From a virus, in the IMG/VR virus record IMGVR_UViG_3300036845_000498, positions 1 to 24,857 of that record: 24,857 bases of DNA, one strand, 5' to 3'. A program made the position numbers and the translations under genes. The first letter of the stretch is position 1. Each line of letters opens with the position of its first letter. Below are positions 19,945 through 24,857 of the stretch, one piece after another. The notes under the pieces were generated by a model. That model did no database searches. It was given only the letters and a program-made list of their open reading frames with translations, and had not been told where the DNA came from.

Positions 19945-22143
19945 ATGAAGGCTCCGTTAATTCACGTCGCGAGTCTGATATTCAACGAGCCGCTGGCGAT
20001 TCTCCCGCAAAAACTGGAAGCCATCCTGAACGCCATTGGGCCCCGGTTGGTGGCCGACGACTACGCGCTCGACGAGTTGGTGCGGCTCCGCGCCATCCCC
20101 ACGCGGCCCCTCCTGGTGGACATCGGCAGCAGCAACCTGATCGTGACCGGCGATGCCGTGGTGCTCGACGCCCAGATGCCGGGGCCGAACGGCAGCGGCC
20201 AGGACGAGAAGCCCTACCGGCTGACTCCTGAGGGCGTGGCTATCATCCCCATTCGCGGCACGCTGATGAAGCGCTTCTCCTGGATCAGTGCGGCCTCCGG
20301 CTGCAGCTCCTACGCGGGCCTGGGACAGGCGGCCACGCAGGCGCTGGCGGATCCCCAGGTCAAGGCTGTGCTCTTTGACGTGGATTCGCCGGGCGGCACC
20401 ACGCATGGCTGCTTCGAGTTGAGCGAGGCGCTCTACCAGATGCGCGGCGGCAAACCCATCTGGGCCGTGGCCAACGATCTGGCGGCAAGCGCCGCCTATG
20501 CCCTGGCGAGCGCCGCCGACCGGGTGCTCCTGACGCGCACGGCGGGAGTCGGCAGCGTCGGCGTGTTCGCGCTGCATGCGGACCAGTCAGGCCTCGACGA
20601 ACAGGCCGGGGTCAAGTACACCTTCGTCTTCGCCGGGGACAAGAAGACCGACGGCAACCCGCATGCGGCGCTCACCAAGTCGGCGCGCGCCGACATCCAG
20701 GCCGAGGTGGACAGAGAATATGCGATGTTCGTGTCCACTGTGGCGCGCAATCGCGGATTCGCGGGCGCTGACGCGGAGAAGGTGCAGAAGACCGAGGCGG
20801 CGGTCTTTTTCGCTGAAAACGCTCTGCCGCTGCTGGCCGATGAGGTCGCCACGTTCGATGACGCGCTCGCTGCCCTGACGGCCAAAGTTAATGGTTCCAA
20901 GCGGTCATCCTCTGGAAAAGTTGCGTTCGAAACGCAGGAGAGCAATAATGCTTCTAACCCGAAGGGTGCCGATATGCCCGCCATTGCGCCGCATCATACC
21001 GCCACGTCCGACAAGGGCTGGAGCGGACCCCGCGCCAAGAAAAACCTGCGCCAGGGGGAAGGTGCCGGTTACTATCGCAGCGCATACGCATTCGCGAAGC
21101 CGGGCGGCGATCCCAAGACCAAGGCCGGTTACACTTTCATACATCACGAAGTGTCATCGGGTGGGGATGTCGGTGCCGCCAACATCAAAGGCTGCCAGTC
21201 GAGCATCGGCGTATTGAACGGCGGTCGCGGGGGTACGGTTCTGACGGGCAGCGACCGCCGTGGGGTTTACAACCATGTAGCGGCGCATTTGCGCGATGCC
21301 AAGCTGGAGCCCGCCCCGCTGGCCGCCTACCGGACGTACATCACAGGCGTGCTGGCTCTGGCGCAGGAAACGCAGGATCAGGAGCGGTACGCATCGGCAC
21401 TGGATTACCTCGTCATCGGAGATGCCGGGGAGAGCGAGGAGAAAGGAGAAAAAGTCATGGCCAAGGCCACCGAGGATATGAAGAAGGCGAAGGCGGCAGC
21501 CGCCGACGCTGAAGCCAAGGACGTCGATCAGGAAGATGACGACGACGATGATGAGGACGACAAGAAGAAACCGTCCGACGACGACGAGGCCAAGAAGGCC
21601 AAGAAGACCAAGAAGCAGGACGACCAAGACGACGACGACAAGAGCGCTCACGTGACCGAGCTGCCGGTCGTTGCCAACGCCCCTGCCAAGCGCATCGCGG
21701 AGCTGTGCCAGATCGCCGGTGCGCCGGAGCTGGCCGCCGACTACATCATGCGCGGCTACACCGTGGACAAAGTGATCGAGAAGCTGAGTGCGCGGCGCGC
21801 CAAGGCCTCCGCCGAGGGCAGCGTCAGCTCCTATGTTTCAGGCGAGGCCGGATCAGGCAGCGGTCGTGTGACGGTCGAGCAGGCCGTCGAGCAGGCGCGC
21901 GTCATGAGCGCCAACTCCGGCGGCAAGCTCACGCAGTCGCAGTGCATGGAGCGGCTCCTGCGGGCCAACCCGGATATCTACAACGGCTACCTGGAGGAGC
22001 GCGGAGCGGTGGCCGCCCAGGTGGCGTTCACGGGTGGAGGCCGGGCGCTGAACGATTACGTGCTCAACAACCAGCGGCGCTACATGGCGAGTCTCGGTTT
22101 GAGCACCGTGATCGACGACGTACCCGCCCGCCGGGCGATGTAA
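19945..22143 (+). CDS. S49-type capsid protease with C-terminal extension (gpC-like)
   Basis: Residues 95-310 form an SppA/S49 peptidase: VDSPGGTTHG (146-155), nucleophile Ser182 in AASAAY, and Lys234 in GDKKTDGNP. The Ser-Lys spacing of 52 equals that of Bacillus SppA. It would cleave portal, scaffold or itself in the prohead, as lambda gpC does. Residues 344-470 hold a second domain (YYRSAYAFAKPGG, HHEVSSGGDVGAANIKGC, VLNGGRGGT, DRRGVYNHVAAHLRDA) that I recall as a conserved part of other phage head proteases. An acid/Lys run (about 525-570) and a helical end follow. At 732 aa it is far longer than gpC (439). Confidence 0.88.
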   Translation: MKAPLIHVASLIFNEPLAILPQKLEAILNAIGPRLVADDYALDELVRLRAIPTRPLLVDIGSSNLIVTGDAVVLDAQMPGPNGSGQDEKPYRLTPEGVAIIPIRGTLMKRFSWISAASGCSSYAGLGQAATQALADPQVKAVLFDVDSPGGTTHGCFELSEALYQMRGGKPIWAVANDLAASAAYALASAADRVLLTRTAGVGSVGVFALHADQSGLDEQAGVKYTFVFAGDKKTDGNPHAALTKSARADIQAEVDREYAMFVSTVARNRGFAGADAEKVQKTEAAVFFAENALPLLADEVATFDDALAALTAKVNGSKRSSSGKVAFETQESNNASNPKGADMPAIAPHHTATSDKGWSGPRAKKNLRQGEGAGYYRSAYAFAKPGGDPKTKAGYTFIHHEVSSGGDVGAANIKGCQSSIGVLNGGRGGTVLTGSDRRGVYNHVAAHLRDAKLEPAPLAAYRTYITGVLALAQETQDQERYASALDYLVIGDAGESEEKGEKVMAKATEDMKKAKAAAADAEAKDVDQEDDDDDDEDDKKKPSDDDEAKKAKKTKKQDDQDDDDKSAHVTELPVVANAPAKRIAELCQIAGAPELAADYIMRGYTVDKVIEKLSARRAKASAEGSVSSYVSGEAGSGSGRVTVEQAVEQARVMSANSGGKLTQSQCMERLLRANPDIYNGYLEERGAVAAQVAFTGGGRALNDYVLNNQRRYMASLGLSTVIDDVPARRAM
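21457..22143 (+). CDS. nested scaffold protein from an internal start (Nu3-like)
   Basis: Inside the protease gene and in frame with it, ATG 21457 (codon 505) has a very good ribosome site, AAAGGAG, eight bases upstream. The 228-residue product starts MAKATEDMKKAKAAAADAE, has a strongly acidic Asp run, and ends in helices (PAKRIAELCQIAG, RVTVEQAVEQARVM). Lambda makes its scaffold Nu3 in just this way from the 3' part of gene C. By analogy this is probably the capsid scaffold. A weaker in-frame start is ATG 20974. Confidence 0.6.
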   Translation: MAKATEDMKKAKAAAADAEAKDVDQEDDDDDDEDDKKKPSDDDEAKKAKKTKKQDDQDDDDKSAHVTELPVVANAPAKRIAELCQIAGAPELAADYIMRGYTVDKVIEKLSARRAKASAEGSVSSYVSGEAGSGSGRVTVEQAVEQARVMSANSGGKLTQSQCMERLLRANPDIYNGYLEERGAVAAQVAFTGGGRALNDYVLNNQRRYMASLGLSTVIDDVPARRAM

Positions 22144-22160
22144 AGGGAAGGGAGGAATGA

Positions 22161-22565
22161 ATGTCGTATAACGAAGGGCTACTGAACACTTACTCGACTC
22201 CGGCGGGGGCCGATCTGAGCGGCAAGCAATACTATGGCGTGGCGTTGGTCAACGATGCCTCCAATCCTCCCGGCGTGCATGCCGTGGTCGGGACGGCCCT
22301 CAAGGGGATTGCAGGCGTGCTCCAGAATAACCCGCTGCTCGGTCAGGCGGCCTGCTATCAGGTCGATGGCATCTCGAAGGTGGCGATCAGCGCCAACCAA
22401 GCGATTGTCGGCGGCACGACCTTTCTCGATCTGGATGTCGGTGGCACATTCACGGCGCACACCACCGGCGCTATCGTAGCTCAGGCTTTGGAAAGCGTGG
22501 CTTCGCAAGCGAAGATCACGATCATTAGTGCTCTGTTGATGCCGGGCAACGCGGCTACCGCGTAG
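22161..22565 (+). CDS. capsid decoration (cement) protein, DUF2190 or gpD-like
   Basis: The 134-residue protein lies between protease and major capsid genes, where lambda has gpD. Its pattern (GVALVNDASNPPGVHAV, then GIAGVLQNNPLLGQAACYQ, KVAISANQAIVGGT, GAIVAQALESVASQAKI, then TIISALL) resembles DUF2190-type cement proteins, whose beta-rich trimers sit on the capsid surface. GGGAGG precedes ATG 22161. It lacks Cys pairs. Confidence 0.75.
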   Translation: MSYNEGLLNTYSTPAGADLSGKQYYGVALVNDASNPPGVHAVVGTALKGIAGVLQNNPLLGQAACYQVDGISKVAISANQAIVGGTTFLDLDVGGTFTAHTTGAIVAQALESVASQAKITIISALLMPGNAATA

Positions 22566-22591
22566 TTCGGCTGGTTTCCCAGGTGGGAGTT

Positions 22592-22636
22592 TGCCGGGAC
22601 TCTAAAACCCGGCATTGGGCCTTGACGGGTAGGCCC
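22592..22636 (+). other. two hairpins between decoration and capsid genes
   Basis: TGCCGGG (22592-22598) pairs with CCCGGCA (22608-22614), and GGGCCT (22617-22622) pairs with AGGCCC (22631-22636). No T-run follows, so if they terminate they do so weakly. They may attenuate or process the message before the capsid promoter. Confidence 0.4.
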
Positions 22637-22639
22637 CCA

Positions 22640-22691
22640 GACCAAGTGATAACATCCCGCCCCTTTTAGGATGCGCACGTCCTGTGCGCGT
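22640..22691 (+). promoter_or_regulatory. promoter and 5' hairpin of the major capsid gene
   Basis: TGATAACAT (22647-22655) is an extended -10 (TGn plus TAACAT). It is followed by CCC and, after 15 bases, by a hairpin with arms 22671-22678 and 22684-22691 and the loop GTCCT. The same block precedes the Pro-rich gene (8265-8304). A separate strong transcript for the capsid protein fits the large amounts needed. Confidence 0.6.
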
Positions 22692-22754
22692 TTACCTCCA
22701 ATTACTTTTTTAAGCTGACCGGTGGATTCCATCCGTGCCGGGGAGTAAGGAACT

Positions 22755-23822
22755 ATGGCTCAACCTACAATGAGTGATCTGCACGTCAATGCTCTGCTGA
22801 CAGACATGAGCGGAATGTACGCGCAGGAGCAAGACGCTTTTATCGCGCGGGACGTGTTCCCTATCGTGCCGGTCACCAAGGTGAGCGACCGGTATGTCAT
22901 GTATTCGCGCGCCGACTTCAACCGGAACCAAATGGCGAAACGCGCGCCGGGGACGATGGTCAAGAATATCGGCTACCGGGTCGATACCAACCCGACGTAT
23001 CTGTGCGACGTCTGGGCGCTGGGCAAGCCGATTGACGATCAGGTGCGCGGCAACGCGGACTCGATCTTCAACCTCGACCTGGAGGCCACGCGGCTGCTCA
23101 CCACGCAGTCGCTGATCAACCGTGAGTTTCAGTGGATGAGCACGTTCTTCCAGCCCGGCGTCTGGAGCAACCAGTGGGCCGGAGCGGCGGCGGCGACCCC
23201 GCCCTATCCCACGGTCCCCGGCACCGCCTACAGCTTCATGAAGTGGTCGAATTCGGCGTCCACGCCGATCCAGGACGTACGCCAACTGAAGCAGCTCGTG
23301 CAACTGACGACCGGCTACCGCGCCAACCGCATGGTCATCGGGCGGCCCACCTTCGACGTATTGCTCGATCATCCCGAGTTCGTAGACCGCGTCAAGTACG
23401 GCCAGACCGCCCCCAAGCCCGCCCAGGTCATCCTCGACACCCTGGCCGCGATCTTCGAGATGGATCGCGTGCATGTCTCCGACGCGATCTACAACACCAG
23501 CGGCGAGGTCGCGGGCCCCGATTCGGGCGCGACTTACACGCCGCCTGCCTATAACGCAGGCGTCAACGCGGGCGAAGCCAACGCCTTTCTGGCGGGCCCG
23601 AACGTGTGGATCGGCTACACTCCTTCCGCGCCCGGCATCATGACGCCCGCCTGCGGCTATACGTTCGCATGGTCCGGTTACTTCGGAGCCACCCAGGCCG
23701 GTGAGCGCATCAGCAGCTACTACTTCCAGCCGGATCGCAGCACTCACGTCGAGATCGAGTCGGCCTACGTTCACAAGGTCATCTCCGCCGACATGGGCGG
23801 CTTCCTGCAGGGCTGCATCTAA
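22755..23822 (+). CDS. major capsid protein (gpE-like)
   Basis: The 355-residue product has the features of lambda-type HK97-fold capsid proteins: an N-terminal segment (NALLTDMSGMYAQEQDAFIA), FPIVPVTKVSDRYVMY, a central GYRANRMVIGRPTFDVLLDHPEF (quoted as GYRANRMVIGRPTFD), GPNVWIGYTP, and a C-terminal GYFGATQAG with VEIESAYVHKVISADMGGFL (quoted as VHKVISADMGGFL). It follows protease and decoration genes. It has its own promoter and a TAAGGA ribosome site five bases before the ATG. Confidence 0.9.
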   Translation: MAQPTMSDLHVNALLTDMSGMYAQEQDAFIARDVFPIVPVTKVSDRYVMYSRADFNRNQMAKRAPGTMVKNIGYRVDTNPTYLCDVWALGKPIDDQVRGNADSIFNLDLEATRLLTTQSLINREFQWMSTFFQPGVWSNQWAGAAAATPPYPTVPGTAYSFMKWSNSASTPIQDVRQLKQLVQLTTGYRANRMVIGRPTFDVLLDHPEFVDRVKYGQTAPKPAQVILDTLAAIFEMDRVHVSDAIYNTSGEVAGPDSGATYTPPAYNAGVNAGEANAFLAGPNVWIGYTPSAPGIMTPACGYTFAWSGYFGATQAGERISSYYFQPDRSTHVEIESAYVHKVISADMGGFLQGCI

Positions 23823-23833
23823 GGAGGGGACGT

Positions 23834-24325
23834 ATGGCAAATAAAGTGATCGCGCAGGGCGGCTGGAAGGGCCAAGAGATCCCAGTGACATTCGCCACGG
23901 CCCACGAAGCCGTGATCATGCGCGAAGCAGTCAGTACCTATCTGCGGTTGTTTGCTCATGCGGGTGACGCAACGCAAGAGGTCTGCGAGCAATTTATCGC
24001 GGTCATTGACGAGCAGTGGCGCGATGCCGCAGCGCCAGAACCGCCGCAACCCTCGCTGAACCCGCCGAGTCTCGACGCCTCAGCTACGGGCGGCCCATCG
24101 AATCTCTTCAACGTGATCACCGATGGAGATCCGGCTGAGTGGACGGCCACCGCAGGCGTGTCATGGCTCACGGTGATCGACCCGACTGAACCGAAGACGG
24201 GTGATGGAAGCGTGCTCTTTGCGGTCGCGGCCAACGCAATGTCGGCGCGCAACGGCTCGATCACAATCAGCGGGTTGAACCTAACGTTTCCGGTGAGTCA
24301 GGAGGCGGCCACGGCAGCTTTATGA
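23834..24325 (+). CDS. head-region protein with C-terminal BACON-like domain, 163 aa
   Basis: Residues 1-68 are a helical head with no known family. After a Pro-rich linker (PEPPQPSLNPPS), residues 75-160 read like a BACON domain: FNVITDG, WTATAGVSWLTV, GDGSVLFAVAANAMSARNGSI and TFPVSQ. BACON-type domains are Ig-like folds, in part linked to carbohydrate or mucin binding. This suggests a surface-exposed adhesive module on the head, which is inference. AAGGAGGGG precedes the start. Its place suits the lambda FI slot, although the sequence is unrelated. Confidence 0.6.
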   Translation: MANKVIAQGGWKGQEIPVTFATAHEAVIMREAVSTYLRLFAHAGDATQEVCEQFIAVIDEQWRDAAAPEPPQPSLNPPSLDASATGGPSNLFNVITDGDPAEWTATAGVSWLTVIDPTEPKTGDGSVLFAVAANAMSARNGSITISGLNLTFPVSQEAATAAL

Positions 24326-24705
24326 TCCATCAGCTCACACCCTGGTTCCAGCTCATTCGCACCGGCATCCCGGCGCTCAAGGTGGCGCGGCTGCCGCTGG
24401 TCGTCGGCGAGGTCACCGTGCCGGTCGGCCAGACGCTCGATCCCGAGTTGTTCCCGCATCAGATCCGCATCCAGCGGCTACGCCAGTTTTACGAGGCGCG
24501 GCGGCTGGAGCCGGTCGATCCCTTGCCTGACTCGCAGCAGTTCTACCGGGAGCGCTTCGAGCGTGCGCATGGCGGCATCCAGGAAGCGCCTGTCACGCCG
24601 ATCACGCCGGTCGCCTCGCGGGTCGTGGCGGGCAGTCTGCCGTCGGTCGAAGTGCCGGTCGCCGAAGAGCCCAGGCGCGGCAAGCCGTCGAAGGGAGCCA
24701 AGTAA
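24322..24705 (+). CDS. hypothetical head-operon protein, 127 aa
   Basis: It starts by ATGA overlap with the BACON-like gene. The N terminus is beta-rich (VARLPLVVGEVTVPVGQTLD), then comes a charged helix (HQIRIQRLRQFYEARRLEP), and the last 45 residues are Pro/Val-rich and basic (PRRGKPSKGAK). It is probably a head-completion or accessory protein by position. No family is recognised. Confidence 0.5.
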   Translation: MIHQLTPWFQLIRTGIPALKVARLPLVVGEVTVPVGQTLDPELFPHQIRIQRLRQFYEARRLEPVDPLPDSQQFYRERFERAHGGIQEAPVTPITPVASRVVAGSLPSVEVPVAEEPRRGKPSKGAK

Positions 24706-24857
24706 GTGGACTTCGATGCACTCGTAAGCGCGATGGATGACACGCTGGTCGCGGCCTTCGAGAAGGTCGATCCGGTGGCGGGCGTGCTCCCGGTGACGCT
24801 GCACTCCAACGATTTCATCACCCCTGACATTACGGTCCCGTGCATCGTCAAGAACCC
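24706..24857 (+). CDS. probable head-tail attachment protein (FII-like), cut by window end
   Basis: GTG 24706 directly follows the previous TAA and has AGGGAG upstream. The 50 visible residues start VDFDALVSAMDDTLVAAFEK and go on to a beta-like part with VTLHSNDFIT. Lambda FII starts in a similar way (a DFDNLF-type motif) and is coded in the same place after the capsid gene. The call rests mainly on position and the N-terminal motif. Confidence 0.5.
   Translation, partial: MDFDALVSAMDDTLVAAFEKVDPVAGVLPVTLHSNDFITPDITVPCIVKN

Noticed and set aside
22710-23891. 393-codon open frame on the minus strand
   Set aside because: It is the antisense shadow of the major capsid gene.

Overview
The window looks like part of the genome of a tailed phage or prophage (Caudoviricetes) with a GC-rich host. 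Almost everything reads on the + strand, genes are packed with ATGA, TGATG or TAATG overlaps, and the right part carries a lambda-type head module in the standard order: small terminase, large terminase, gpW-like joiner, portal, S49 protease with nested scaffold, decoration protein, major capsid protein, then head-completion genes. I see no integrase, replicase, lysis or tail gene. An acidobacterial or similar soil host is my guess, from the first small Cys protein, the BACON-type domain and the base composition. No host gene is present to prove it.

Layout. (1) 1-8267: about 25 small overlapping genes, many with CxxC pairs that suggest zinc-ribbon or knuckle proteins, plus an RHH protein, a winged-helix-like protein and a possible papain-like protein. 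(2) 8265-9753: a separately promoted Pro/Gly-rich protein, a structured non-coding stretch, and three small genes, one a paralogue of an early gene. (3) 9686-12675: the odd region. Two minus-strand units (a two-gene operon and a GP88-like gene) are each followed by a terminator, a GC-rich tandem array and one copy of a roughly 230-bp repeat. (4) 12640-16199: the packaging operon. (5) 16256-17526: an insert of small genes bounded by terminators, with three near-identical promoters. (6) 17546-24857: the head operon, cut off inside a probable head-tail attachment gene.

Regulation is the most striking aspect. Five promoters on both strands carry the same 16-bp palindrome (AAACnnCATGnnGTTT) in a fixed place inside the -35/-10 spacer. 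They drive accessory genes rather than the structural operon, so they look like a small regulon under one repressor. Three of these promoters, and the promoter of the packaging operon, put the predicted transcript start on or next to the ATG, which implies leaderless mRNAs. A different duplicated promoter plus 5' hairpin (loop GUCCU) precedes both the major capsid gene and the Pro-rich gene, which suggests that these two are co-expressed late.
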